This document shows positions 25,970 to 34,324 of a stretch of DNA of 64,000 nucleotides, in pieces. Within the stretch, counting starts at the first letter, position 1. Each line of letters opens with the position of its first letter. The stretch is taken from positions 34,461-98,460 of the forward strand of contig NZ_LWSK01000008.1 in NCBI RefSeq assembly GCF_001642955.1. The letters run 5' to 3'. Under the pieces are notes generated by a model. The model saw only the letters and a program-made list of their open reading frames with translations. It ran no database searches and was not told the DNA's origin. The DNA comes from Rubripirellula obstinata. Its GTDB lineage: Bacteria > Planctomycetota > Planctomycetia > Pirellulales > Pirellulaceae. Position numbers and translations under genes: made by a program.

Positions 25970-27616
25970 CTAATTCGAGGGTGAAGTGATCGTGATTCCT
26001 TCGCCAACAACAATCGGATCATTACCGGGAACGATCGCACCCGATGGGATCGAAGATGGCAGAATGGTTCCGCCATGCATTTCGTTTCCATAAGAAACGC
26101 CGCCACCGTAATTGGGTTGGTGATGAACGGCACCGCTAGCCGCATCATTGCAAGTGTTGCAACCACCATCGGGACCACACGACGACTGGCCGCCGTTCAC
26201 GGTGCATCCCGTACCATCGCCCAACATGTTTGGCACTTCGATGTGCCCCTTGATGTACAGTTCGTGGTCGGTGGGCGACATGCTGTTCAAGCCTGGTCCG
26301 CCAGATGGAACTTCGTAGGGATCCATCGCCGCGACCAATTCAGGCGTGACGGTGATCAGCAATTCGATGTCGTTGCGTTCCTCGACAACGTCCCGAAACA
26401 AGCTTCCAACGATCGGCAATGAACCAAAGAACGGTGTCGCTCGAGTTTGCGATTCGGTGCGACTTTGAAGCAGACCAGCGATCGCAAAGGTTTGTCCAGC
26501 CTGCATTTCAACCGCTGTTTCGACATAGCGAGTTGAGAAGCCAGGAACCTGAGCTCCCAGGGTGAAGATACCCAGAGCTGGATTCAGCTCCGAAACTTCT
26601 GGACGAATTTCTAACCGAACGCGTCCGGGCCCCACAACAAACGGAAGGAAGTCGATCGACGTTCCGAATTCCTCGAATTGAACTTGAACCTGACCGTTTT
26701 GGCCGGGAATGATGAAGGGCGTTTTTCCGCCGACGTTAAACCGAGCTGGGCGACCGTGAGTTGCCACGACGGTAGGTTCAGCCAAGAACTTGACGAGGTC
26801 TTGTTGACGCAGTGCGTTAATCAGCGCGAAGAAATCGTTTGTTACCAATTCGTTGGTGTACGCGGTTCCGGTTCCTGCGAATGAAAAGAGCCCTTCAGCC
26901 GCGTCTTCGATTCCGGTCAGATTATTGTCCAACAGAGCCGAAGGAGCCGACGTCAAATAGCCGTCTGTGCTGATCGCTCCCCAGTCAATGCCCAACTCAC
27001 GAAGCTTGGTTCGCGACACTTCCATGATTCGCGTGTGCAACAGAATTTGTTGAACGCCAACCACTTGAACGTTGTTGACCACGGTTGGATAAAACTGTTC
27101 GACAATTGCGACAGCGCGGTCCACGTCGTCAACGTTGGTGACAGTTCCCGAGATGATCGCACTGCTGTTAACCGGCAAGACTTGCAAGCTGGCGAAGGGC
27201 AATTGGTTAGCCAGGATGCCTTCGACTTCGCGAGCGTCGGCGGTGACGGTGACATCAACCGTGTACATCTTTTCGTTGGTGTCCCACAAATTCAATTGAG
27301 TGGTACCAGGAGCCTTCGCAAAGATCTGAATTTGGTTTTGCGAAACGGGCGTTGCGCCCAAGATGGTTTCGTTATGAACCTGGAACTTTGGAATTCGATC
27401 TTCCAAGGTCAAGATGCGGCTGCTTTTCACCAGCATCTGAACTCGTTCGATCGACTGCGAAATCGCTTTGTTGACCGTGGATTCACTGTTCGTCAACTTG
27501 ACCGCGTTCCCCTGAGCCGAAACGGGCGTGTAGGAGGCAGCCGTCATGCTTGTCACCACCACGAAAGCGGCGACAAAACGAGTAGCGGCGTTTGCCTTTT
27601 GGCGAATCATTTCCAT
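25970..27616 (-). CDS. cpaC: Tad secretin CpaC/RcpA
   Basis: About 548 residues from ATG 27616, with AAGGA 10 nt upstream. A signal peptide ends near VSA. A pilus-associated N-domain (about residues 40-200, including FAKAPGTTQLNLWD) precedes the secretin C-domain. That domain holds FLAEPTVVATHGRPARFNVGG, GTSIDFLPFVVGPGRVRLEI, MQAGQTFAIAGLL and ITVTPELVAAMDP (quoted as landmark motifs only). The family forms the outer-membrane ring through which the Flp pilus passes. Beyond the secretin domain is a Cys-rich tail with CTVNGGQSSCGPDGGCNTC, not usual in CpaC, which may tie it to the cystine-rich wall. It lies between cpaB and cpaE. Confidence 0.87.
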   Translation of the reverse strand: MEMIRQKANAATRFVAAFVVVTSMTAASYTPVSAQGNAVKLTNSESTVNKAISQSIERVQMLVKSSRILTLEDRIPKFQVHNETILGATPVSQNQIQIFAKAPGTTQLNLWDTNEKMYTVDVTVTADAREVEGILANQLPFASLQVLPVNSSAIISGTVTNVDDVDRAVAIVEQFYPTVVNNVQVVGVQQILLHTRIMEVSRTKLRELGIDWGAISTDGYLTSAPSALLDNNLTGIEDAAEGLFSFAGTGTAYTNELVTNDFFALINALRQQDLVKFLAEPTVVATHGRPARFNVGGKTPFIIPGQNGQVQVQFEEFGTSIDFLPFVVGPGRVRLEIRPEVSELNPALGIFTLGAQVPGFSTRYVETAVEMQAGQTFAIAGLLQSRTESQTRATPFFGSLPIVGSLFRDVVEERNDIELLITVTPELVAAMDPYEVPSGGPGLNSMSPTDHELYIKGHIEVPNMLGDGTGCTVNGGQSSCGPDGGCNTCNDAASGAVHHQPNYGGGVSYGNEMHGGTILPSSIPSGAIVPGNDPIVVGEGITITSPSN

Positions 27617-27782
27617 CGCGAATGCGTCCTTGCAATCGACCCGCTCATCAATCAAATCGATGAAAATCAACCACGGCGAGCAATCCTTTGCTCAGTGATC
27701 AATCAGGTCTTGGCGGTAAACAGTAAAAGGAAAAGGTGTCTTTGGAGCGTAGATCTTTGAAAAGATCTTCTCTGGTCAACTT

Positions 27783-28850
27783 CTAGTATTGGTAGTTTGT
27801 GCGAACGCGTGATCCGCGTCGATTTGTTGGTGGCTGGAACAGCGGACTGTCTTCGCCATTGAGGTAGCTGTATTCGTCGGCGTCTTTGGATCCCGACTTC
27901 GTGGTACTGGCCGGTTGTTCGCCGATCAGCGGAAATTCGCCTTCAGCGTTCACTTCGTCTTCGCCACCTACTTCGCCAACGCGAACCGGCATTTTGCCAG
28001 GGACGATCCAGTACTCGACCATGCGGCCTTCGACCAATTTGAACATCGAAAAGCCTTCTTCAACAGGCTTCGATGGCTTGGTTGGTTGAGCGTAAGGACG
28101 GTTGCCTCGACGCTTGTCTTGTTCAGCACGCAAACGAGCTTCTTCTTGTTTGATTCGGAACTCTTCGATCCAAGACAGGAAGTCTGCTGCGGCTTCGTTG
28201 GATCCGTCGTCGTTGGTGTAGTCGGCGTCGCTGCCGAGAGCCAATTGAATGCGTCCAAGTTCGCCAGCGTAGGACCAAGCTTGTTGATCCTTCTTGTTAA
28301 TCAACAATTGAATGTTGCGAACTGATTTTGGTCGGTCCTCACCGGCACGTCGCTGGGTATCGCCATCAAGAGCATAGACGCGGATACCCATCAACACGGT
28401 CTTGGTCATCGTTTGTGGGATCAGGTCACTTTTTTCAAAGTAGGAAAGCACGTCAACGCGATCGCCTGGTTGAATCAAGTTAGCGATACTGACGTCGGAT
28501 GCTCGCATCGCGACGACGCTGTATCCCTTGGGGACCGTGGTCCAGTTTTCGTCCATCAACTTGACCGGCATGATCGGTTCGCCGGTAAAGAAGCGTTGTT
28601 TGGCGTATCGTTTTTCGAGTTGTGCAAAGTCGCCCGATGAGCCTTCGGGAATTTTGTCCGCGGGCCATTGTTCCAGGCGAACTTTTTCCGGGGTGATGGC
28701 TTCGCCAATGTCGATCGCTGCGGCTGCCACAAAGATCTCAGTCGTGGTCGTTTCCGCCGGTCCGGTCGAAGCGTTTAGGAACTGATTGGCAACCACGGTT
28801 GCAACCGTGCCAACGACCAGAGCGATCAGGAGAAGCATTGACTTTCGCAT
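27783..28850 (-). CDS. cpaB: Flp pilus assembly protein CpaB
   Basis: About 355 residues from ATG 28850. MRKSMLLLIALVVGTVATVV is an N-terminal membrane anchor. The SAF-type domain follows (residues about 40-110: VAAAAIDIGEAITPEKV and MPVKLMDENWTTVPKGYSVV as landmarks). RcpC/CpaB features include MRASDVSIANLIQPGDRVDVL. The C-terminal part is charged and low in complexity and contains PYAQPTKPSKPVEEG. CpaB is a periplasmic subunit that works with the CpaC secretin. The longer open frame to 28979 begins before the anchor and is unlikely. The next gene downstream is cpaC, 167 nt away. Confidence 0.87.
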   Translation of the reverse strand: MRKSMLLLIALVVGTVATVVANQFLNASTGPAETTTTEIFVAAAAIDIGEAITPEKVRLEQWPADKIPEGSSGDFAQLEKRYAKQRFFTGEPIMPVKLMDENWTTVPKGYSVVAMRASDVSIANLIQPGDRVDVLSYFEKSDLIPQTMTKTVLMGIRVYALDGDTQRRAGEDRPKSVRNIQLLINKKDQQAWSYAGELGRIQLALGSDADYTNDDGSNEAAADFLSWIEEFRIKQEEARLRAEQDKRRGNRPYAQPTKPSKPVEEGFSMFKLVEGRMVEYWIVPGKMPVRVGEVGGEDEVNAEGEFPLIGEQPASTTKSGSKDADEYSYLNGEDSPLFQPPTNRRGSRVRTNYQY

Positions 28851-29168
28851 GATTTCTAAGAGCCCCTTACAGGCAAAGTGTTGGCGGATCGGCCCGAGTT
28901 GAATGGAAACTTCGCCGATTTCGGGAACCGACTCTCTACAGGCTTTCGACGCGATTAACGTTACAACTACACCCCACACGTCGCCGGGGGCACCACCGAT
29001 ACGACCGAAGAGGTCGATGCAATTGCACGACCTCTCCTAATCGAAATAAATTACCTGGCTTGTCCTGTGAAACAGTTTTGAATCGTAGATGATCCCGCCA
29101 GGGTTCAGTTGAGCTTATCCAATGTAGGACTGACCCCTGACGGGATCAGCTACGCTGGCATGGCTGCT
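28851..29168. other. Intergenic region between cpaA and cpaB
   Basis: This 318-nt gap contains the family B unit at 29085-29153 close to the cpaA stop codon. The remaining roughly 230 nt upstream of cpaB should hold its promoter or leader. No convincing promoter motif was recognised. The gap argues for more than one transcript in the tad cluster. Confidence 0.55.
29085..29153. repeat. Family B palindrome
   Basis: Diverged copy: GTAGATGATCCCGCCAGGG at the left, ...CCTGACGGGATCAGCTAC at the right. It lies 15 nt after the cpaA stop codon on the minus strand. Confidence 0.85.
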
Positions 29169-29735
29169 TTACGCCAACATTCCGGCTAGGGCAAAGTAGG
29201 CGATGGAGCCGATTGCCATGGGAATGCCGTAGGGAAGCAAGTACATGTCAGGCTTACGCTCTCGTGCGATCGCGGCGAGTTTCTTGGGCTCGCGGACGTC
29301 CTTCCATTCCAACAAGATGCGTTGGGCCATCGTGAAGTGATGTTGCCAGTTGCCGCTTTTCCAAATCATGAATGCGGCCATGACGCCACCAACAACAGCA
29401 GTTGCGGCGAATGCGTAAAGTGTGATCACGGTTCCAAGCCATGCACCGACACCGGCAAGCAGTTTCACGTCACCGGCACCCATGCCGCCGATGTTGCGAA
29501 GAACAAGCAACAACATCATGCCGACGAACGTTCCTGAAAGACTGAAAAGCAGTCCATCGGTTCCGAATCCGCCTTGGACGGTCCAGTGGATCCAGCCAGC
29601 GATGATGAAGGGGAAGGTCAACCAATTTGGCACCTTCAAGATTTTTCCGTCGATCACAGCGGCCACGATCAAGACAATCGTGACGAACCAGACGACCCAG
29701 GTATCCGCGGCAGCGGCAGCAGTGGAATGAAACAT
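29169..29735 (-). CDS. cpaA: Prepilin peptidase CpaA (A24 family)
   Basis: This 188-residue integral membrane aspartyl protease has about six transmembrane segments. The first catalytic Asp is in VIDGKILKVPNWLTF near residue 25 and the second in GMGAGDVKLLAGVGAWLG (the GxGD motif). It lacks the N-terminal methylase domain of type IV PilD, as is normal for CpaA/TadV. It cleaves and so matures the Flp pilin encoded about 375 nt upstream. The gene order flp-(small ORF)-cpaA-cpaB-cpaC-cpaE matches the Tad loci of many bacteria. Confidence 0.88.
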   Translation of the reverse strand: MFHSTAAAAADTWVVWFVTIVLIVAAVIDGKILKVPNWLTFPFIIAGWIHWTVQGGFGTDGLLFSLSGTFVGMMLLLVLRNIGGMGAGDVKLLAGVGAWLGTVITLYAFAATAVVGGVMAAFMIWKSGNWQHHFTMAQRILLEWKDVREPKKLAAIARERKPDMYLLPYGIPMAIGSIAYFALAGMLA

Positions 29736-29879
29736 TGTGTGTTCCCCGTGTATGTTTTGTTAAGCGAGCATCATTGGGCGGAATCGTGATCCCGCTATTT
29801 CGTTCGAGTTCGTGCGAAACTCGGTTTTCGGTTTATCGCCGGTTGTTCATTTTGTAAAACGCGTCAGCCAACTTGGCTG

Positions 29880-29990
29880 TTAGCGGGGACCAATCATCCA
29901 ACTGAAAACGGCAAACAGAAGGGTGACGACACAGCAAGACAATTGCCAGGCATAAGCCGCAGCATCGACAGGAATAAGTGGATAGTTCAT
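29880..29990 (-). CDS. Possible 36-residue single-pass membrane protein
   Basis: A short open frame in the gap between flp and cpaA. It begins MNYPLIPVDAAAYAWQL and contains one hydrophobic segment (CCVVTLLFAVFSWMIG) with two Cys at its start, ending PR. GGAG occurs 12 nt upstream of the ATG, farther than ideal. Its place inside the tad cluster and its single membrane span are suggestive, but coding potential at this length is weak and I know no matching family. Confidence 0.4.
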   Translation of the reverse strand: MNYPLIPVDAAAYAWQLSCCVVTLLFAVFSWMIGPR

Positions 29991-30109
29991 GACTTGTATT
30001 GTCTCCAGTCGGTGGTTCCGTTCGAAGCGCCTAGCACGCACTCCGCGTAATCGGGAGTGCGTGCCGGCGACATCAAACAATTGCTAAGGAAATTTCCTCA
30101 GCACGCGGA

Positions 30110-30298
30110 TCAAGATGCAGCGCCAGCGCCGATCTTGTCAGCAACTTCTTTGAACTTCACGTTTGCGTTGGTACCGATCAAGCTGACCGAACCCAAGCAA
30201 ACGATAACGATAAGAGCAAGCATGACTGCGTACTCAACTGCAGTTGGGCCATCTTCTTCTTTAAGGAATTCAACGACGCTTGTTGCGAAATTCTTCAT
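30110..30298 (-). CDS. flp: Flp/Fap-type type IVb pilin
   Basis: This 62-residue pilin starts at ATG 30298 with GAGGA about 9 nt upstream. A short leader containing EEDG precedes the predicted cleavage after Gly in G-PTAVEYAVM. The mature protein starts with the conserved Glu at position 5 and a long hydrophobic helix (AVMLALIVIVCLGSVSLIG). Flp pilins form the adhesive fibre of the Tad system after processing by CpaA. It is the first gene of the leftward cluster and probably has its own strong promoter in the roughly 460-nt gap upstream. Confidence 0.9.
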   Translation of the reverse strand: MKNFATSVVEFLKEEDGPTAVEYAVMLALIVIVCLGSVSLIGTNANVKFKEVADKIGAGAAS

Positions 30299-30759
30299 AG
30301 TTCTCAATCCTCGCGAGTGAGATGAGTGCTTTGGTATACCGCAGCACACGATTGACTAATTGGGGCAAGTTCAAAGCGAACCATTTCCCGGTTTTAGGCA
30401 GCCTGGTCTTTCGACTTTCGTCCGACTCGCCTTGGCTCAATCGATCAACAAACAAGTTTGCGATGGAAGGTTCCCTGGCAGCCCGGCGTTCCTGAAGCTA
30501 TCCCAAATGGGTCACTCACGGATCCGTGGCTTTGCGCCCCGTTTTCTCAAACGGTTTGCCTTTGTCTTGGAAAGCAAGGCTGACCGAAAGAACGTTGCAC
30601 TCGCTATACGAACCAGTGCTGAACTCTCGGCAGCGGATCGAACATCGATCCACTCACTTCTTACTGGAAACGTATGCCATAAACCGTGCGAGTCAAAAAA
30701 CTCCGGCAGGCGAAACCTTAACGATCAGAGAATTCAGCAAGATGTAGCGGTCGTAACGA
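30299..30759. other. Gene-free region upstream of flp
   Basis: This 461-nt gap between truB and flp has no repeat family member. A forward open frame (30360-30785) spans it, but it overlaps the truB end, has no ribosome-binding site and reads as random composition. The flp promoter and a long leader should lie here; no consensus sigma-70 or sigma-54 site was convincing. Confidence 0.55.
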
Positions 30760-31680
30760 TTAGTCGCGGGGGAACACACGTTTAGGCCACCACTGGTAAC
30801 TCTGCGATTCGATTTTGCGGCGATGAACCACCGCAAACAACTCGCCTTTCCAAATCGCTGCCGCATCACCCGATGTCACAACGTTGCCCGCATCGTCCAA
30901 CGCGTCAAGATTTAAATCCAATCCGTTAATCAAACGTCTTGCCTGGTCGTCGTCGATTTGAAAACTCGGTAAATAACCGACCGCATCCAATCCTGGTCGC
31001 AGGAACTGACACGGATCAGTGTTTCGTATTTCGTCGATTGGGATGCTGTCACGTTCGTGAAAAACACCGACCGCGTAACGTCTTAGGTACGTCATCACCG
31101 CAACCGATCCGGCTGCGTTAGCCAAGTCGATCCCAAGCGTCCGGATGTACGTGCCCGAACCACAACCGATGTCCAGATCGAATTCCGGCGGTGCGAATCG
31201 AGTAATGTCTAAATGGTTGATAATGACCTGGCGACTTGGCACCACGACCTCTTTTCCAGCACGCACCAGATCGTAAGCCCGTTTGCCGTCAATCTTGATC
31301 GCGGAATGCGCGGGAGGAATTTGTGTGATCGTGCCGCGAAGACTCGCTGCGGCGGCATCAAGCTGATTACGATTAGGCATCGGCAGGTCATCGCGGACCG
31401 TCACTTCGCCTTCGGTGTCACCCGAAACCGTTGACTGCCCCAGCAAGAATGTCGCCCGATAGAACTTGGATTGCTGCTGCACATAAGGCACCAGCCGAAC
31501 CGCTCGGCCGACCGCCAGCACCAATACTCCCTCGGCCAACGGGTCCAACGTCCCCGCGTGCCCGACTTTCACCTTCTTGCCGTCATTGGATTTGCGAAGA
31601 CAGCCAGCCACAATGTTGACGGCATCGCGTGAAGTCATCCCGACCGGTTTGTCGCAACAAAGAAATCCAAACGGTGTCAT
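30760..31680 (-). CDS. truB: tRNA pseudouridine(55) synthase TruB
   Basis: This 306-residue enzyme makes pseudouridine 55 in the T-loop of tRNAs. From ATG 31680 it reads MTPFGFLCCDKPVGMTSRD. The catalytic motif GHAGTLDPLAEGVL places the nucleophilic Asp at residue 46. Further family blocks are STVSGDTEGEV, IPPAHSAIKIDGKRAYDL and CGSGTYIRTLGIDLA. The C-terminal part is a short PUA-like tail. An in-frame start at 31737 would add 19 residues absent from relatives. In many bacteria truB follows rbfA; here it is alone, with a family B unit upstream. Confidence 0.93.
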   Translation of the reverse strand: MTPFGFLCCDKPVGMTSRDAVNIVAGCLRKSNDGKKVKVGHAGTLDPLAEGVLVLAVGRAVRLVPYVQQQSKFYRATFLLGQSTVSGDTEGEVTVRDDLPMPNRNQLDAAAASLRGTITQIPPAHSAIKIDGKRAYDLVRAGKEVVVPSRQVIINHLDITRFAPPEFDLDIGCGSGTYIRTLGIDLANAAGSVAVMTYLRRYAVGVFHERDSIPIDEIRNTDPCQFLRPGLDAVGYLPSFQIDDDQARRLINGLDLNLDALDDAGNVVTSGDAAAIWKGELFAVVHRRKIESQSYQWWPKRVFPRD

Positions 31681-31780
31681 GGAATGCGAGAATTGATTGA
31701 GGGGATAGTGGTACGAGTAACTGGCATTGTGGACCATCGCCTTGCAGTTAAGTAGGGTGTGGAGTTTGTGCAGCGAAACC

Positions 31781-31862
31781 GTAGCTGATCCCGCCAGGGT
31801 TCAGTCCACGACCGATTGAAACTCAACTGAAACTCAACTGAACCCTGGCGGGATCAGCTACG
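31781..31862. repeat. Family B palindrome
   Basis: Clean arms with a duplicated AACTGAAACTC-like spacer (ACTCAACTGAAACTCAACTG), which lengthens the loop relative to other copies. Confidence 0.88.
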
Positions 31863-31898
31863 GGTAGTAGTCCATGTCAGCTCAATCTTCGGTTAGGA

Positions 31899-31966
31899 GG
31901 TAGCGGAAGTCGCGTAGACTTTCGGCGTCCCCCTCGTAGCCGAAACTCTTGGCGAGTTCCGCTACC
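31899..31966. repeat. Family G palindrome (GGTAGCGGAA)
   Basis: Imperfect long hairpin: GGTAGCGGAA (31899-31908) with TTCCGCTACC (31957-31966) and inner partial pairing through TTTCGGC/GCCGAAA. The pairing continues outward through TCAAT..TTCGG and CGAAAATTGA. Only one copy is seen here. Like families A, B, C and E it starts GTAG and ends CTAC. Confidence 0.65.
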
Positions 31967-32047
31967 CGAAAATTGAGGTGACGCGGAATACTAGGGCTTA
32001 CTGAACGTCCAGCTTCGATACTTAACCTTTTAACCTTAGACAAACTC

Positions 32048-32590
32048 GTGAAACCGATCGAAGAAAAGTTGTTACTGCGTGGTGAACGGTTCGACGTTCA
32101 TCAGATGACAATCGCCGGAAGTGACGGAAAGCACTATCACCGCGAAGTCATTCGGCATCCCGGCGCAGTGGTTCTGTTGCCGTTAATTGATCAGGACACG
32201 GTTGTCTTGATTGAAAATGGCCGACCGACTGTGGGAGAAACTTTGTTGGAACTGCCAGCGGGAACTCGCGAAGTGGGCGAACCAGCCGAAACGACTGCCG
32301 CACGCGAACTGGTCGAAGAAACGGGCTACCACGCCAAGCGGTTGGATTGTCTGCACGAATTCTTTTCAGCACCAGGCATCAGCGACGAATTGATGCATCT
32401 ATACGCTGCGTCCGGTTTGACCGAGGGCTCCGCTGCTCGCGAAGCGGTCGAACAAATTGAAAATCGGATCGTCACTCGAAACGAGGTTGCGCAGTTGATC
32501 GCGGAAGGAAAGATTCGCGACGGAAAAACGCTGATCGGTTTGTATATTTTTCTCTACTCACCGCTGATGCAAAGTATCGGTTCAGCATGA
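32048..32590 (+). CDS. NUDIX hydrolase, ADP-ribose pyrophosphatase-like
   Basis: This 180-residue enzyme has a complete Nudix box at residues 72-94 (G-x5-E-x7-REL-VE-ET-GY). The box lies 15 residues after a conserved GRP, as in ADP-sugar pyrophosphatases. It would hydrolyse ADP-ribose or a similar nucleoside diphosphate linked to a sugar. The start is GTG 32048; the next Met is internal. The stop codon overlaps the ATG of the aquaporin gene (ATGA), so the two genes are translationally coupled. A link between a nucleotide-sugar hydrolase and a water channel is not obvious. Confidence 0.87.
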   Translation: MKPIEEKLLLRGERFDVHQMTIAGSDGKHYHREVIRHPGAVVLLPLIDQDTVVLIENGRPTVGETLLELPAGTREVGEPAETTAARELVEETGYHAKRLDCLHEFFSAPGISDELMHLYAASGLTEGSAAREAVEQIENRIVTRNEVAQLIAEGKIRDGKTLIGLYIFLYSPLMQSIGSA

Positions 32591-33279
32591 ACAGTCCTCT
32601 CCCACAACGATGCCTCGCCGAATTCATCAGCAGCTTTTGCCTGATCTTGATCGGCTGCGGAGCGATGGTCGTTGATTTTCAAACCGGCGCGCTCACGCAT
32701 GTTGGCGTCGCCACGGTTTGGGGACTGATTGTGATGGTGATGATCTACGCCGTCGGTCCGATCAGCGGCGCTCACATGAATCCCGCAGTGACGATTGCAT
32801 TTACCGCTGCCCGGCGATTACCGTTGCGAGATTGCTTGGCTTACATTCCGGCTCAGTGCGCCGGGGCCCTGGCGGCAGCACTTGCACTTCGCGCCGTATT
32901 GGGACTCGATGAATCGCTATTGGGAAGCACCCAAATTGGTAACGGACTGACGGCGGGTGCGGGATTTGCCGTCGAAGCTGCGATGACGGCGATCTTGATG
33001 TTCGTCGTAATGGGAGTTTCAACGGGAGCGAAGGAAGAAACCATCACCGCTGGGATCGCCGTGGGATCGACCATTGCGATGGAAGCGTTTGTCGCCGGAC
33101 CGCTGACCAAAGCGTCGATGAACCCGGCTCGCAGCATTGGCCCAGCGATCGCATCGGGTTATACCGATAACCTTTGGATCTACATTGCCGCACCAATTTT
33201 AGGTGCGTTGATTGGTTGTGTACTGCATTGCCTGATCAAGCACACGAAAGCGGAAGCTGTCGTCGATCCGAAAACGTAG
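32587..33279 (+). CDS. MIP family channel, aquaporin-like
   Basis: This 230-residue channel has six transmembrane segments and two NPA boxes, SGAHMNPAVT (residues 65-67) and ASMNPARS (residues 179-181). The second NPA is followed by the selectivity-filter Arg. Length and the short loops match water-selective aquaporins such as AqpZ (about 231 residues) better than glycerol facilitators, which carry extra loop residues. The function is passive water flow across the inner membrane. It overlaps the NUDIX stop codon by 4 nt. Transport selectivity is inferred, not shown. Confidence 0.85.
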   Translation: MNSPLPQRCLAEFISSFCLILIGCGAMVVDFQTGALTHVGVATVWGLIVMVMIYAVGPISGAHMNPAVTIAFTAARRLPLRDCLAYIPAQCAGALAAALALRAVLGLDESLLGSTQIGNGLTAGAGFAVEAAMTAILMFVVMGVSTGAKEETITAGIAVGSTIAMEAFVAGPLTKASMNPARSIGPAIASGYTDNLWIYIAAPILGALIGCVLHCLIKHTKAEAVVDPKT

Positions 33280-33302
33280 GCCGTGTGGAGCTCCGCGCTG
33301 AT

Positions 33303-34301
33303 TCAAAACGCCGGATAGCCGTACTCTGGATTCTTGACATCGAAATCAATGTCCGCCAATCCGACGTTCACCTCGACGTCTTTGTACGTGTAGGATTCTA
33401 GCAGCGGTGCTTCCGCGCCCGATGATTCGGAATCTGGTGATTCAGAATCCGATGATTCGGAATCCGACGATTCGGAATCCGAATCTGGCCAACCAAAGCT
33501 TCGGTATTGCAAAATCAATTGACGGTTTGGATCCAATACGATTTCCGCCATCGAAAAATCGTTTTCGCCGTTTGATGGACGACTGCGAACGACCTGCAAC
33601 AGTTCAGCTTCGGTACCGCCGAAGTCATGTTGTTGTTTCAGCGTGATCTTCAGGTCCGGATTACCTAAATCTTGTTGGCCACGCTCAATCAATTTTTCGA
33701 TCAACTTGATCATGCCAATTTCGCTGATCGGATAGCGTTGCCCCTGCATCGCCAGCATGCCCGTGGGGTCCAGCCAGATGGTTTTTAGGCTCAGCAGCAT
33801 GCCAACTTCATGGACAGCCATCTTTCCGTCGTAAATGTCTTCGCCCCAGATCACTTTGCGGCCTGCTTGTGACTTCGGCGCGACAAAACGCAAGAAGACT
33901 CGTTTGGCAGCTTGACCATCTTCGGCTCGAAACGGTGTTTGCACTTTCATCTGCATCGCCGTTTCCTCGCCCAGCACACCGCTGGCGTCACGTTCCTGCT
34001 TCACAAACGTAGCGGTGTAATCATGGAGCGATTCTGACATCGCTTGACGGATGTTACGAGCACGCTCGATCACGTCCGCCATCGTTAGCGATTGAATTTC
34101 ATCCTCGGCCAGCGACTTAGAATCGATCGCCGCAACCACGGATGCTTCACGCTCTCGATCGGCGGCTGCACCGGAGTTCCAGACGAAGACCGCGGCGACT
34201 GACGCCAACAAAAAACCAGCCATCGCGACACGTTTCACCGTGATGAAACGCGTGCGTGGCTGGTTGGATGATTGATCAAAATCCATATCGGAAAAGTTCA
34301 T
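33303..34301 (-). CDS. DUF1571 family protein, membrane-anchored
   Basis: This 332-residue protein has one N-terminal transmembrane segment (AMAGFLLASVAAVFVW, about residues 26-42). The DUF1571 domain contains ESLHDYTATFVKQERDASGV and FLRFVAPKSQAGRKVIWGED, both typical of the planctomycete family, which resembles lipoprotein-localisation beta-sheets. Near the C-terminus a low-complexity SDSES repeat (33,415-33,485) is built from 15-bp DNA repeats. After it the protein ends YTYKDVEVNVGLADIDFDV. The function of the family is unknown. The domain probably faces the periplasm. The next gene upstream, 23 nt away in the same orientation, is another secreted protein. Confidence 0.8.
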   Translation of the reverse strand: MNFSDMDFDQSSNQPRTRFITVKRVAMAGFLLASVAAVFVWNSGAAADREREASVVAAIDSKSLAEDEIQSLTMADVIERARNIRQAMSESLHDYTATFVKQERDASGVLGEETAMQMKVQTPFRAEDGQAAKRVFLRFVAPKSQAGRKVIWGEDIYDGKMAVHEVGMLLSLKTIWLDPTGMLAMQGQRYPISEIGMIKLIEKLIERGQQDLGNPDLKITLKQQHDFGGTEAELLQVVRSRPSNGENDFSMAEIVLDPNRQLILQYRSFGWPDSDSESSDSESSDSESPDSESSGAEAPLLESYTYKDVEVNVGLADIDFDVKNPEYGYPAF

Positions 34302-34324
34302 TCGCTAGGTTTCATCAGGCGAAC

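Noticed and set aside
30360..30785. 141-codon plus-strand frame upstream of truB end
   Set aside because: No ribosome-binding site, overlaps the truB 3' end and shows no recognisable fold. Region left as gene-free leader of flp.
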